Assembly: GCA_035771165.1 (NCBI GenBank) | Contig: JAWNZC010000421.1 | Span: forward strand, 411,001-475,000 | Length of the DNA stretch: 64,000 nt | Reading direction: 5' to 3' | DNA from: Paragorgia papillata | Lineage: Eukaryota; Cnidaria; Anthozoa; Scleralcyonacea; Coralliidae | Part shown: positions 22,491 through 35,600 of the stretch, in pieces | Layout of the letters: each line of letters opens with the position of its first letter | How positions within the stretch are numbered: the stretch's first letter is position 1 | Position numbers and translations under genes: made by a program | The notes under the pieces: generated by a model | Seen by the model: the letters and a program-made list of their open reading frames with translations, nothing else | Databases searched by the model: none | What the model was told of the DNA's origin: nothing

Positions 22491-24320
22491 CGACCTTTCC
22501 GAGATAAACAACTGTCAATAACAACGTCAGGCGTCTATAACGTTTCGAGCGAAGGCCCTTCGAATTCGTCAGAGAGGGCGACTGACAACCCGAGATCTCG
22601 CCGAGGAAGGCGCTAGCAAATCGAAGGTCAGTATAGACCTCTTCCATAATGACGACCAATTTAAATATTACAACTTTTTATTTTACAAATTGCGTTTGTT
22701 CATGTGTTTGTTATAAATTCAAATCGTGTTTGCAAAAAACATGATTTCGGGCTTCGTGGGAAAACTGCACAAGTCGGTAAACAAGCCAACGCGAGATGAA
22801 ATCTAGCCCTCTTACTAGGGCTTGCCCTACCAAAAAAGCTCATGTAAACACGAGGTACCAAGACGGCTGGCCCTTCTCCATATAAACACCCCCTAAGTTT
22901 TTGACCAATCACAGTCAAGGGTTCGGACAAAATATACAATAATGATGTTAATACCCAATTATTATTGCTGTGGCCAGAACGAGTGTCCTTCGGTTTTGCT
23001 AGCTATTCCTGTCACTGACCTCATGTTTACTTAGGAAAGCTGAGAAAACATTTAATTTACTGGGCAAACATCCCCTGCAAAACGCCGTACATTATTTAGT
23101 ACTAAAAATATACCCCGAACCATTTTCAAAAGTTTCCGTTCAGAATAAAGATTCTCAAAATGGCGAACAACACTAAACATGCTCTAATTTTGTTTTAGCT
23201 CCTTATAAAGTATTTAGAAAACAGACCGAACAATTAACTATAGATTCGTTCAGATTGTCTTATATTATGACTTACTTGTAACACTGTTGTGTTGTACACT
23301 GATAAGCTCGGGTGTTGAGTCAATACGGTCGCGATCGTCGAGACGAATAGACAACGAAGACTGATCGGCCCGGAACTCTCGTCGGAGTTACGACCCGACA
23401 CTGAATATCTTACCGTTAAGAAAACACAATAGTTCTAGCCCTGGCATTGAGAAAAGACATTAAAATGTGTGGACCACCAGGAAAATGATACATAAGTGAC
23501 GATTACAGCTCAAGACAACGACTTTCTTATTGGCTCGTAAAAGCTAACTTGTATCAAACGACTTAGGTAACCATGCCAACCACGACATCTGTCAGCTAAT
23601 TACGACCTACGCGCAACCCAAAGTGGAGGCACTTCTTGTCATAATAGTTCAATTAATTAAAAAAGTGAGCTCTGACGTAGAAATCATTTCATTTTCATGA
23701 ATATATTGGGATATATATTGGCATTCAAAATCGTCAACTTCTTTAGGAAATTAAATGTGTTGGTGATATAATTACGAGTGGGATTATAAAGTTGAAGCCA
23801 TTGTCCTGCAAACTTCCGTTCCTCTCAAAACCACCTTTTTTCATGATGGAAAATAAACCCGAAAGGACCCTGCATGGCCCCGGAAGATAACCACTTCTTC
23901 TGTTGTCTACATCAGCATAAATTTGTGTGTTCCTACGCGGTGATCGGTTAAAAGCTATGGCTATAACTCTAGCTATCGAAAACATGGCGGGAAGATTACG
24001 CCATCCCGATCACTGCATCCCGCCAATACGCCATTTCTAACTAGGCGAATTTCAGGGTATTGCGCGCGCACCATTTTGCAAAGGAATTGGCGGGCTCCCC
24101 ACAAAGTAAGCAATGGCAAACAGACTTGCTAGCGAGCCAACAACAGCAGAATAACAGTGTTAAACATCCAGAAACTGTATCTATACTTTGTTGATTTTAA
24201 ACAGTATGTTTACTTTGAGTGGAGCTTGCCAGTTTTTTTAAAAAATGATGCGCACGCAACACCCTGAAACTCGCTTATTAACTGAGAATGCGGTCATTAC
24301 GGGGGAAATTGCAGACCGAG
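22491..24320. other. Intergenic stretch with repeat fragments only
   Basis: No gene was recognised. At 22530-22575 there is a fragment of the CGTTTCGAGCGAAGGCCCTTC family. At 22629-22670 there is half of the GTAGACCxCTTxCATAATGxCC MITE seen whole at 42732-42916. The rest is unannotated AT-rich DNA. Confidence 0.45.
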
Positions 24321-24425
24321 GTCTTTGGGATTATCTAAGATATTGTATATATCTTAGATAAGATATTGTATATATCTTAGATAAGATATTAATTGTATAT
24401 ATCTTAGATAATCCCAAATATATAT
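24321..24425. repeat. AT-rich nested hairpin
   Basis: GGGATTATCTAAGATATTG and its inverse flank two internal copies of TATATCTTAGATAAGATATTG, giving a ~95 bp palindrome. Confidence 0.8.
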
Positions 24426-24459
24426 ATTATTTAGCTCTACAATAAACTTGTATTGAGCA

Positions 24460-24681
<222 letters not shown>

Positions 24682-24827
24682 ATATACACATATATACAAG
24701 CGGTTGTCACTGGCAATCACTTGGGTATAAATAGTTGTCATGCCATATCTAGATTGTACCGAGCTACACTGATGAGCTGTGGAACAGCGAAACACGTGTC
24801 TGTAGATTGTACTATATATATATATAT

Positions 24828-24974
<147 letters not shown>

Positions 24975-25029
24975 CTACCACCACGCATCATCATCATTAT
25001 TATAATTATGACTATGACTATCATCATCA

Positions 25030-26137
25030 TAATTACCTTTTTGGCTTTTCTTTAATTTGTGTACAAAATAATATAGGGGTATATTCGGCACACAAATCAA
25101 TACCTTTTGGTGCACACCGCGCGCGGTGAACACACTAATCAATGCCAGTGGCTGAACACCACAACAAAGGAAAATATTCTACACTGGGTCTAGAGGGACA
25201 ATACCGTAAAAAATTCACTCTGGGCAGAATCACTAGATGACCCTAAACCGATGGAGTCAGAAAAACTCGACATATACATACAGTATATATCTCGTTTGTA
25301 AACTTGGGACGAAGCACCTACCGGTTGACCTTCGCCTTGCTATTCGAAGCAAACGTTAAAATTCAAATTGCTAGCCACTTTTAAAACGAATTAATTGAAT
25401 TTCTAAACTTATACGTAAAATAAGCCTCGTTTGGTTGACTATAATTTACGTATGACTACAGAACCTTTTAGCTATTCGAGTGTTAAATTGTTAAAACGAA
25501 TGCTCGCTTTCCCTACCTGTGTGTCCCTGTGAAGTATATTTCCTCCAGCGAATGCAACGATGCTGGTACTTTAATAAACTATATAAAAGCAAGACAAACG
25601 CACTGAATCAGTTAACAGATTAACGCTCACAAAATAGACACTTATAATTTCAAAAGTATTCCCATACCCGTCCTGCAAAGTCGCAAAACGTCGTAGTCCG
25701 CCACAAAACAGTGATGCTGGCTGGAAGGCCAATATTATTTTCAAAGTGAGAAATACTCCTCGCAAAAACCACGCAGTTTTAACATGTCCTTTGGGAACAA
25801 TTTAAGTTCTATTGTATTCATGCAAAGTACTTGGTCTCCTAGACCGTGGGTCTTACCTGGGCACGCAATCTGAAATTTTACCGATTTTGTCTTCCAAGTT
25901 CAAAAAAAGCCCTTGTTTGTAAAGAACATACAAACTTTGGTCAATGTACATAAACAGGTTTGAAACAAATTGGATCAAAAGGAGTGGAATCGTGGGTTCT
26001 GGGAAAGTCGCAGATGGAGGAAACAAAACACATCAGGATTAGGAAGCCATTAGGAAGAATTTACGTTGTGTTATGCGCTGTCACTGAGGCAACCATTTGT
26101 CTATCACACGTAAAAATCTCGCAGCTTGTCAATAATT
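25030..26137. other. Intergenic stretch with no recognised feature
   Basis: Single-copy-looking AT-rich sequence. No coding signature, RNA gene or repeat family was seen. Confidence 0.4.
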
Positions 26138-26344
26138 AAAGACCTGACCAAAAGCTTTTAACATTTCATACAACATCGTTCAACATTGTTGAACGCATGT
26201 TGAACGAAAATTTGAACATGTCCAAATTTCGTTCAACATCATTCAACAACGTTCAACATCATTCAACAGGGTGGCCAAGCGCTTTGAATTCAACAACGTT
26301 GAACGATGTTGAATGAAATGTTGAAAGCGTTTGGCCAGGCCATA
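26138..26344. mobile_element. Palindromic MITE, family GGCCTGGCCAAACGCTTTCAACA (copy 2)
   Basis: It has the same ends and TTCAACAT interior as 3523-3736. The left end is AAAGACCTGACCAAAAGCTTTT and the right end is GCGTTTGGCCAGGCC. Confidence 0.8.
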
Positions 26345-26694
26345 AGATGTGTGCGCAACAGGCTTGTATTCAACAAGTTTATGAACAAGTTGTACGTGTT
26401 GTATGTAATAGATACAGCATGAGCAGCCGATCTGTATCTGATTTTCTTAAAATACAAATGCATCTAAGTAATCAAGTTCACCAACTATTTTAGCGATATA
26501 CTCTATTTTAGCCGAGAAAATCGAAGCTAAAGTTTATGTAAATCAGGACGATTCTGTATCCGATTTACAACCTCTGCTACGGTATTGATTTCTTTTGTGT
26601 TTTCCTCATGAATTATTAATGAGTTTTTTAATATTAAATAACGGTGTTATTTCATAGAGCTTGGTGTTGCCAACCTTGTAGCAATTGGTTTATA

Positions 26695-27065
26695 CAAATA
26701 CTGCCGCAGCAAGTTGTTGGAACAACCTGCAAAAGGTTTGTTGATCACAACAACTTGTAACAAACAATACTACAGCAAGTTGTTGGAAAGACCCGCAACA
26801 GATCAGACATGTTTATCACAACAACTTGTTGCGCAGCAACTCGTTGGAACAACCTGCAAAAGGTTTGTTGACCACAACAACTTGTAACAAACAATGATAA
26901 ACAACCTCAGGCGAAAGGCTTGTTCGTCACAAAAACTTGTTACAAACAATATGCTAGCAAGTTGTTGGAACAAACAAATAAAACTACAGCAAGTTGTTGG
27001 AACAACCTGCGACAGACTTGTTCATCACAACTTGTTACAAACTTGCGAACAACTTGTAGCAGGAT
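26695..27065 (+). repeat. Degenerate CAAGTTGTTGGAACAACCTG array
   Basis: Five or more imperfect units of 60-110 bp each contain CAGCAAGTTGTTGGAACAAC and GTTTGTTGATCACAACAACTTG. Each unit is itself partly palindromic. Confidence 0.8.
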
Positions 27066-27930
27066 TGTCTCGAGAAAACCGAACGTCTCTTACATTATAT
27101 TAAGACTAGTTTCCACTAAGGAAAATCTTCCGCTGGACAGAAATAGACAGGTAATCAAGTTTCCTTTGTGTTAAAGTCATTAGTCCAGACCGAAAGCTCA
27201 CAAGACAAAGAAAATTTTCCTGTTCATTCCTGTCCTGAGGAAAATTTTCCTGAGTGGAAACCAGTCTTTAAGCTCGCAAACGCGCATGTACCATATATCC
27301 ACCCTCTTGAGCGTTCGAATCCGGTCTAGAACCCAAAGTTTTCTGAGAAGCAAGAACTTCACAACTCTCTAAAGTAAATTTGAACTTACCTATCATTCGA
27401 CTTTCTCCACTCCAGTTAATCTGTTTTTCTGAACTATGAAAAGTAATGGACAAACGGAAAACGCACACAAACAAACCGCTACTGCGCTACGTATGGTTAT
27501 AATAAAAGTATAAAACGTCCAACTGGACTACCGCAAAGCGGAAATTCACTTTTTCACGGGACAGCGAGACAAAATCGAGCGAACTTCTGATTACTTAATT
27601 AAGCGTAGAAGACGTAATCAACCAGAGACTACGCCAGCAGGTTCAAGTATCATCTACTCGTTTCTTATAGGAGGCCGGAATTTTTTAAGCAGTTGTTTTT
27701 CGTGACGAGACGCCGAAGTTACGAATAGAGATTAGTTTACTCCATTTTTATCATTAATAGCAAGGAGACATACAAGTGAGATACTGAAAGTACATGACGT
27801 ACATTCCATGCCAGTGAAATTCGTCTTCGAAAAAGCCAAAATATACTCGACAATGGACATCGCCATTTTGAACACTGACCTATGTATAATTGAGCAATGC
27901 AAGATGGCGGTTTATAGGTTGCTTTATCTT
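27066..27930. other. Intergenic stretch
   Basis: A fold-back at 27102-27270 (ACTAGTTTCCACTAAGGAAAATCTTCC near the left and GGAAAATTTTCCTGAGTGGAAACCAGT near the right) looks like a short MITE. Nothing else was recognised. Confidence 0.5.
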
Positions 27931-27931
27931 C

Positions 27932-28210
27932 CACTGACCTATATATATATATATATATATATATAGGTCAGTGTCTCTTCCTTTCTGCCATAGTAGCAAC
28001 CGCTGACCTTTTCCCCTAAATGGACTTAACTAAATTCATCGGCCTACGGGCGCGGACGAGCCCGCAGTCAAATAAACATAGTTAACATATTGGGCAGAAT
28101 ACGGTCAGCGGTAGCTACCATGAGAGAAAAAGACTCGTATTTCCGCCATCTTTGTTCAGTCACTTTTTGGACGGGGGCCCGCAATCCAGTTATATATATA
28201 TAGGTCAGTG
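27932..28210. mobile_element. MITE with CACTGACCTATATATA ends (copy 1)
   Basis: The ends are CACTGACCTATATATA and TATATATAGGTCAGTG, ~280 bp apart. The interior contains ACGGTCAGCGGTAGCTACCATG. A copy sharing the interior (GGTCAGCGGTCGCTACCATG) lies at 55408-55617. Confidence 0.8.
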
Positions 28211-28459
28211 ATTTTGAAGCGTGCTTAGCAACCTCGCACTGTACTTGTGACGTCATAAAGCTCAACAACAACGCACTTGAAAGGGTTAAGATAAAACAGT
28301 CTCTCTATATCTACTTTATAATTCAAAACATTTAGGCAAGAGTTCGTTCCCGAGATACAAATAAACCAGATTAGAGAACTCTATTCACAATGTCACACCA
28401 GATCTGCAAACATTTGCCAAATTTGCAGTCCTGTCATTACATTGAAAACTAAAAGCTAC

Positions 28460-28941
28460 TCTTACATGAACCCGGAATGAAACTCAGGCCCCGTTTACAC
28501 TATTACGGTACGGTCAGTCTTCCGTTAGAAAATCACTACGCTATGGTAAATTTACCGTACCGTCATAGTGTAAACAGACGGGGTTTTTTGTTACGGAACG
28601 CTCACCCCAATCCGGACCACCACCGTACCGTAGTGTAAACGGGGCCTCAATCTGGAGTGGCATGCGAAGTCAATCTGTGTTTACATGAAAACGAGGTTCC
28701 AGGATCGAAATCCGCGGGAAATCTGAAATTTATATATGTAGTCCCAGTGACGTTTTTCATTCCGGAATTTTTCATTTCCGGAAGTGACATTTTTCATTCC
28801 GGAATGATATCTCGCACAGCCTTTACATGATTCCGGAACGAAATTTCAATCTGGAATGAGATTTCAATCCGGAATGAGAACCGGATTGAACTCGATCCGG
28901 AATGAGCTAAATCTCAATCCAGATTCATGTAAACACCCCCT
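28460..28941. mobile_element. Fold-back element rich in CCGGAATGA, hosting a nested MITE
   Basis: The left arm CTTACATGAACCCGGAATGAAA and the right arm (TTTCAATCCGGAATGAG ... GATTCATGTAAACACCCCC) are inverted copies, with further copies of the motif inside. The element is split by the insertion at 28487-28646. Confidence 0.7.
28487..28646. mobile_element. 160-bp MITE with GGCCCCGTTTACACTA ends
   Basis: The terminal inverted repeats are GGCCCCGTTTACACTATTAC and GTAGTGTAAACGGGGCC. The flanking TCA is duplicated on both sides. The interior is built of CGGTACGGT and its inverse. It is inserted within 28460-28941. Confidence 0.85.
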
Positions 28942-29249
28942 AACCTCGGGACGTATTTCAGATATTACACCACTTTATATAGAGTACATCTAAACATTGT
29001 TTAAATCTATATGAACGAGTTCCATTTTGACAGCCATATGATAATTCAGAGTTCTCTATCTTTGGTGCACCTATGTACAATTGGTATACGTACGCGAATG
29101 CAGTCACGTGAGAAGATGGTTGGATGGGCGTATCCCACAAGCGGTACAAACGGAGAAGTCGACAAAATAAACGGTTTGAACCTAGAAGTATTTTAGTACA
29201 TGTTTGTAAAGGTTGCTCGTCCAGGTTAGTGTAGTCTTGAGGAAGACTG

Positions 29250-29490
29250 TTGGTGGTGGTGGTAGTGGCGAGTGGTAATTGTGGTGGTAGTGGTGATTAT
29301 GGTAGTGGTGCGGTAATGGTGGTGGTAATAGTGGTGATGGTAGTGGTGAGTGGTAATTGTGGTGATTATGGTAGTGGTGCGGTAATGGGGGTGGTAATAG
29401 TGGTGGTAATAGTGGTGATGGTAGTGGTAGCGATCGTGGTGATGATGATGGTGGTAATAGTGGCGATGGTAGTGGTGATAGTAATGACTG
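29250..29490 (+). repeat. (GGT)n-rich minisatellite
   Basis: The unit is approximately GGTGGTAATAGTGGTGATGGTA. A short (CCA)n run lies at 29573-29596. TTGAGGAAGACTGTT and CGAGACTACACTAACCTAGACGAGCAACTTT around it form an inverted flank (29215-29240 vs 29607-29640). Confidence 0.85.
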
Positions 29491-30374
29491 AAGTTTCGAC
29501 AGCCTCAGTCATTCTCAGAATCAAGTGAACATAACCGAGGATGACCGCCACTGAAACCGTAGAAACATCAGTCACCACCACCACCACCACCACCACCGGT
29601 TTTTCTCGAGACTACACTAACCTAGACGAGCAACTTTCACAAACATGTAAGACAAGTCAACCTTAAGAAAACTGTTATTATCCAAATTTCAACACGGGCT
29701 AAATTTTATTTCCATTTACATGTATCCTAACCTAACCTTGGGGAAGACCAATTCCGTTTGTAACGCTGGGAGCCAAACTTCCATCATTCTACGAAAAACA
29801 TTCGCACACTTGTCCGCCATTATGTCTTGCGAAAAATTGTCCTACTCTGCGATACTCATCTAAGAGAGAGAGAGAGAGAGAGAGAGACTACTACGCTTCA
29901 TATGTCTATTCTTGTAAAAAAAAATCCTTTCGTATTCCGTTTACGGAATTTCGCCGAAACACCATGACCCAATCGCCCCACATGTATATATATATTACAG
30001 AAAATGACGTTACACGAAATGACGTCACGGCCGTAGAGCGCCAATCCACCAATGGAAAAGGAGGATCTTATATGCTGACGAGACGTTGACCAACGAATAC
30101 TCGACAAAATCTCCATTAGATTTGCGACAACACATGCGTCGTCGTGATACGGTATAGCGCATTAACAGCCGCGACTAGTTTGAACGCATAACTGATTACT
30201 CTAGTTCTTGACTGTAGCGGTAGTTCTCTAGAAGATTATCACAGAGTAGTCCCGTAGAAAATTTTGTACATTATTGTCGCATGAGCTGTAATAAATAAAA
30301 AATAGAAATGCATTGAGATTAAACGCGTATTTTGCACGAGAAGTCCATTTGACGCGGCAAAATTGTTTATTTTT

Positions 30375-30615
30375 AAACATGTGTCGCACAAGCTGTTAGC
30401 GCGCTGCCTCTCACCAAGGACGTTAAGCCCGATGGAATTGGGTTAGTATTTGGATGGGTGGCCACATTAGCTTCATGCGAGTACAGTTGTTGGTTCTCTA
30501 CTGTGCCTCGAGGGGGTTTCACTGGGTTCTCCAGCTTTCCTCCCTCCGCAAAATCAAAACCATAGTTTTCCCACTGATCTCGAAATAAAACTGGATAGTG
30601 CAACCTATTGTCCAC
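30375..30615 (+). mobile_element. 5S-rRNA-derived SINE copy
   Basis: GCGCTGCCTCTCACCAAGG, GTTAAGCCC, then GGGTTAGTATTTGGATGGGT form the 5S-like head. The body ends in CTTTCCTCCCTCCGCAAAATC. Confidence 0.82.
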
Positions 30616-31737
30616 TGGTTCATAAAATGAAGTCAGCTAAACAAAAGAAATCCGTCATTACTAAGGGACCAAACATGCTGAAAAATGTCTTTATGTCTTC
30701 TTAAAACGTCTTCTGTACCAAAAAAGACTATTGAACTATATTTTCTTTCAAAGATTCAGCATCTCATTCAACAAAATGTTTATATCGGTGCCAGAATACG
30801 CTAGAAAGACCATCACTTGGTCCCTTAGTGTAATGGGTGACTTCCGGCTTCATTTTGTAAACAATAGATGCTTAATCCAGTTTTATTTCGAGATCAGTGA
30901 GTTTTCCCAGTTAATAGCGAAGCGCACAGATGACGTCGAATCCATGTTTGTCTGAGTTTATAATTTATTCTTGCATTTCCAACAAAAGAAAATGGATCAT
31001 TAGAAATCCCTCGAGATTCAATTTTGGTTTGTTTGTCTGAGTTATGGTCTGTAAATAGTAACTACTGTGCGCTTCGCTATTCAACGAACGGGTGAGGTGA
31101 GGGACCATTGGGTTATCAGTATCTAAATACTGTCATAGGTAGGGCCGGGGGCAAAAATACTTTAGGGCCGGTCACAAACTGAGAGCCACCCCCGGAGTAC
31201 GGTGAACTGAAAGCGTAGGTTGATCGGATCATCGGAGGTTCGTACTTAGGCTGCCTCAGGCGCCACTCCCCTCCCGCTTTCAAACAGAAGAGGGCCCGTG
31301 ACTGAGATAGCGTGTGATTTTCTCAGGCTAGTTCGGACTTTCAAAGAGAAACTGCATAATCTTTTTAGTCACTCATTTTTTTGGGTCGGTCAGGATCTGG
31401 GGCCGGGGGCAAATGCCCCCTTTGCCCCATGGGTAATCCGCCACTGCCCCCAATAAATAAAGGCGGTTTTAAACAGGAGTCGAATGTGTGGTCATCTGAT
31501 GACCAGTGTAGCGCACTAACCACTGATTTACGGAGACTCGAATAGCAGAGAATAGTTATACATCGAAATGGTTCAAAGTGCAAGGACGTTCAAGAACAAA
31601 TAAATCCCCAAACGCAGCCAAACATATAGTTTGATGTTGGCTGCCTTAAAACTTTTTGAACGTAGCTTAAAAAGTTACTCTCCATAAGACAATTGAGGCC
31701 AAAAAAATAGCGCGATACAGCCCTTTTAAACAGTTTT
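30616..31737. other. Region downstream of CRTC, no gene recognised
   Basis: TTGGGTTATCAGTATCTAAATACTGTC at 31109-31135 matches the tail following the 5S-SINE at 50298-50325. The rest is unassigned and would include the CRTC 3' UTR adjoining 31737. Confidence 0.45.
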
Positions 31738-32638
31738 TTAAGAAAGCATTAGGATATCACTAACCTGCTGCTGACCTTCCCTTCTAAACTCTTCCTCCAC
31801 TTCGGGCTTCGCTACATCACCAGACGTGCCGGTCAAGAGTCCAATGTCCTGAATATCCAACGGAGCAAGCGAAATACCAGACGGAAGGTCCACAGTATCG
31901 TAAGGGTACCCGCCACCGTAGGAGTAGCCCCCGATCGCGTCACCTATATCCTGGGCTAGACTGTTTGCGAGCGGAGAATCAACATCGTTGCCTTCCATAT
32001 TGCCAAAAACGACATCCTGAAACCGCTCTCTCACAACGTCCATGGCCGCTGGATTCTGAGACAGCATATTCGTTAAGAAAGTGTTTGGCGACTGTGGAGG
32101 CAAGCTCTGACCCATCTGACCGTTGGAGATATTTAATGGTTTTAGACCCTCGGCGATTGTCGCCATCTGCTCCAGCTGTTGTTGAAGGTTGATGGCAACC
32201 ATTGGATTTTGGTACTGCAAATAGCCCGGGCCGTTGGCCAGCGGCGACATGGGTGCGGCTGGGTAAATATTAGCACAGGTCGGCGAAGTAGGGCCTGAGG
32301 CGCCACCTGTCGACTGCTGAAACATGTAGGTCGATGAAGGGACCTGGAGCGGGTCGAGCCCAGCTGGATGGTATAGTTGACGCTTGCAACTCGCACCGGT
32401 CGTGTTCCTGCGAGGTTGAGCTTGTCTCATGAAGACGTTTGCTTGGTTTGAGTTTGCTGAGGAAAAGTTTTGCTTGTACTGTTCGTCGGCGTCGATAGAT
32501 GTGGAAAGCGGTGAAGGAATGTGCAGGTTGGTGAGGTCTGGTAATGAGCCATTGGTTGACTGGTAGTTGTAAGACTGCTGCTGCTGCTGCTGCTGTTGTT
32601 GTTGTTGTTGTTGTTGTTGCTGGCCAGTTGGTAAGAGT
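31738..32638 (-). CDS. CRTC: CRTC last coding exon: poly-Q, SLPDLTNLH motif, activation domain
   Basis: This is part of the CRTC gene. It begins LLPTGQ followed by about 15 Gln (mixed CAA/CAG codons). It continues NGSLPDLTNLHIPSPLSTSI, almost identical to the conserved CRTC SLPDLTNLHFPSPLPT segment. A Gln/Pro/Asn-rich middle follows, then the C-terminal transactivation domain with LAPLDIQDIGLL and VEEEFRRE. It ends VSDILMLS before TAA. A GTTAGT donor-like sequence lies near the end, so an alternative terminal exon cannot be excluded. Confidence 0.93.
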
Positions 32639-35600
32639 CTATAGTAGAAAAGAAGTGTTAAGCAGATGTCTACACGAACAGGACCTGCTATGGCATGCTG
32701 TAATGTTAGTTGTCATCTGTGTTAACCTAGAATCTTTCTCCCCAGCAAAGGCATTACGTAGGTGAGGCAAAGCAGGCAAAAGCGTGCGAGTAAATCATTG
32801 TAATCATAATCATTGTAATGATTATGTAATCATAATCATTGTAATCATAATCATTGTAATCATAATCATTATAATCATAATCATTGTAATCCTAATCTTT
32901 GTAATCATAATCAGTGTAATCATTGTAATGATAATCAGTGTAATCATAATCATTGTAATCTTAATCATTATAATCATTGTAATCATTGTAATCATAATCA
33001 TTGTAATTATTGTAATCCTAATCATTGTAATCCTAATCATTGTAGTCATAATCATTGTAATAATAATCATTGTAACCATAATCATAATCATTGTAATCGT
33101 AATCATTGTAATCCTAATCCTTGTAATCCTAATCATTGTAATCATAATCAGTGTAATCATAATCATTGTAATCATTGTAATGATAATCAGTGTAATCATT
33201 GTAATGATAATCAGTGTAATCATTGTAATGATAATCAGTCTAATCATTGTAATCATAATCATTGTAATCATAATCATTGTAATCATAATCATTGTAATCC
33301 TAATCATGGTAATAATAATCATGGTAATAATAATCGTTGTAATCATAATCATTGCAATCATAATCATTGTAATACTAATCATTGTAATCCTAATCATTGT
33401 AATCCTAATCATTGTAATCCTAATCATTGTAATACTAATCATTGTAATACTAATCATTGTAATCCTAATCATTGTAATCCTAATCATTGTAATACTAATC
33501 ATTGTAATACTAATCATTGTAATCCTTATCATAAATATTGTAACCTTGCGTGATTAACTGATTATATGATGCGAGCCAACAGTATGTTGACATATTACTC
33601 TGGCGAGAGCCTAAGTCAACACACCAAAAGCTCAGCAATTAAATAACAAACATGGTGTATCCACAAACCAATTGATCTAGAATTTTACAATTATCACCAT
33701 AAAAACCTTCAAAGAATTAGAGTTTTTCTTGACAACTAAACAATATGAAGTTGTGGCAAATTAGCCACTAATGGTCTGTTTATATGGAGGCGAGTTAACT
33801 CAGTCAGCCGAGTTGCCTGGTTTGCCGGGATAAACTTTACGTTCTGTTTATATGAAAGCAAGTTACCTGGTGGGTTGTAATATTTGAGATGATTCTCATC
33901 AACGAAAGTGACATGAAGTAACGAATATAGAAAATTCATCCCACTATGCCAAGTTACCCGGGGAAAAGTGTTTATATGGGGAAATGTTTATGCCGCTTTG
34001 CCGAGATCCCGGGTGCCAGTGCCGAGTTCTCACCAAGGCGAGTTACCCGTCTGTCTCATATAAACACTGTGGTGGGAAAAACAGTGTTTGTTCTACTGAC
34101 CGGGAACTCGCCATGTGCCGAGGAACTCAGCTGGCCGAGGAACTCAGCTGGCCAGGTAACTCACCTCCATATAAACAGGCCCTAAAGAATTAATAGTAAA
34201 ATTAGCACTTACTTTATATCAGGTAATTCACTGTCTTTCGGTGCAAGAAAGCTACCAACCTGTATGAAAACAAAACCTAGTAAGTGGGGACATGCAGCCA
34301 GCTTCCCAATATACAGCCAACTGGTCAGTGATCACTAACTTTCACCTTTGAGTATCATAGGGGGCTTTCCATTTACACGGTTAGACCGGTCAGTCCGGTT
34401 AAATGGAACACGATTCGTTTGAGACCTGGGATGGTCTGACTGGAAAATTTGGTCCTAATCAAAAGCAAGTCCATTCTGGCCGGACTGATCGGTCTAACCT
34501 TGTCAATTGGAAAGCGCCCTTAGTAAACCAGTGTTAAAGGGCATATGACTTGAAAATTAAGTTTGTCTTATTGAAAAGAACATTTAAAATGATAAAATAA
34601 CATCTTTTGCAGTTTTTGGTTTCCTTGCTTCGTTTTCGAGATATTCCAGCTTGTTTGATATGCAAATGACACAACTTTTTACGTCACACGTGCATAATGA
34701 GTTATCAGAAAAGGTTACATATCTTTGCTATTATGAAAACATGGGCTTAACTCAAAGGAAGCATGTGTGTGTTTCTACCCACCACGCCAAACATGTAGAA
34801 TTCCAGGTGATTTCGTTTCACAATAGCAAAGATATGTAACCTTCTCTCGGTAACTCATAATACTAATTATGCATGTGTGATGTAAAAAGTTGTGTCATTT
34901 GCATATCAAACAAACTGGAATATGTCAAAAACGAAGCAAGGAAACCAAAAACTGCAAAAGATGTTATTTTATCATTTTAAATGTTCTTTTCAATAAGACA
35001 AACTTAATTTAAGTGAATTAGTATCAGTGAAAGACAACAAATATTGTAAAAATACACAGTACTTAGTTTCTGTCAACAAACCGCATCATAGAACAATAAG
35101 TAAAGCCTTGATAAAGTACCAAGGTTGAGAAACATAATATATAATCTTTAACACAAATAATCAGTAACATTATCATTATTAATAACATATATTTCTTACC
35201 TCTCGTGAACTGTCTGGAGATGTGCTCATTTTCCTTGCACCTTGAAGAGAAAATAATGTACATTTAATACAAGACAACAATAACATATCTGTAGTTATGT
35301 AAATGTACTAATGAATTGGTTGGCATAACCAATAAATATAGCAAGACAATTACCATTTGGATTTGTCAAAGTGTGATAGAGTGATGAATCCGAGCTTGTT
35401 CTAAACAAAAATATTTAAACAGTAGATAGCATGTAGTATTGACAAAGATAGCATTAGAAATAACAGTTAAACAGCAAGAAAAATAAACAAATCAATTATG
35501 TATATTACAAATGCATACAACAAATGCATCAGGAAAAGCTATATATGTGCTACACATGTACTGTACTCAAAATTAAGGTTGTTTTATAGTCCGTTTCAGC

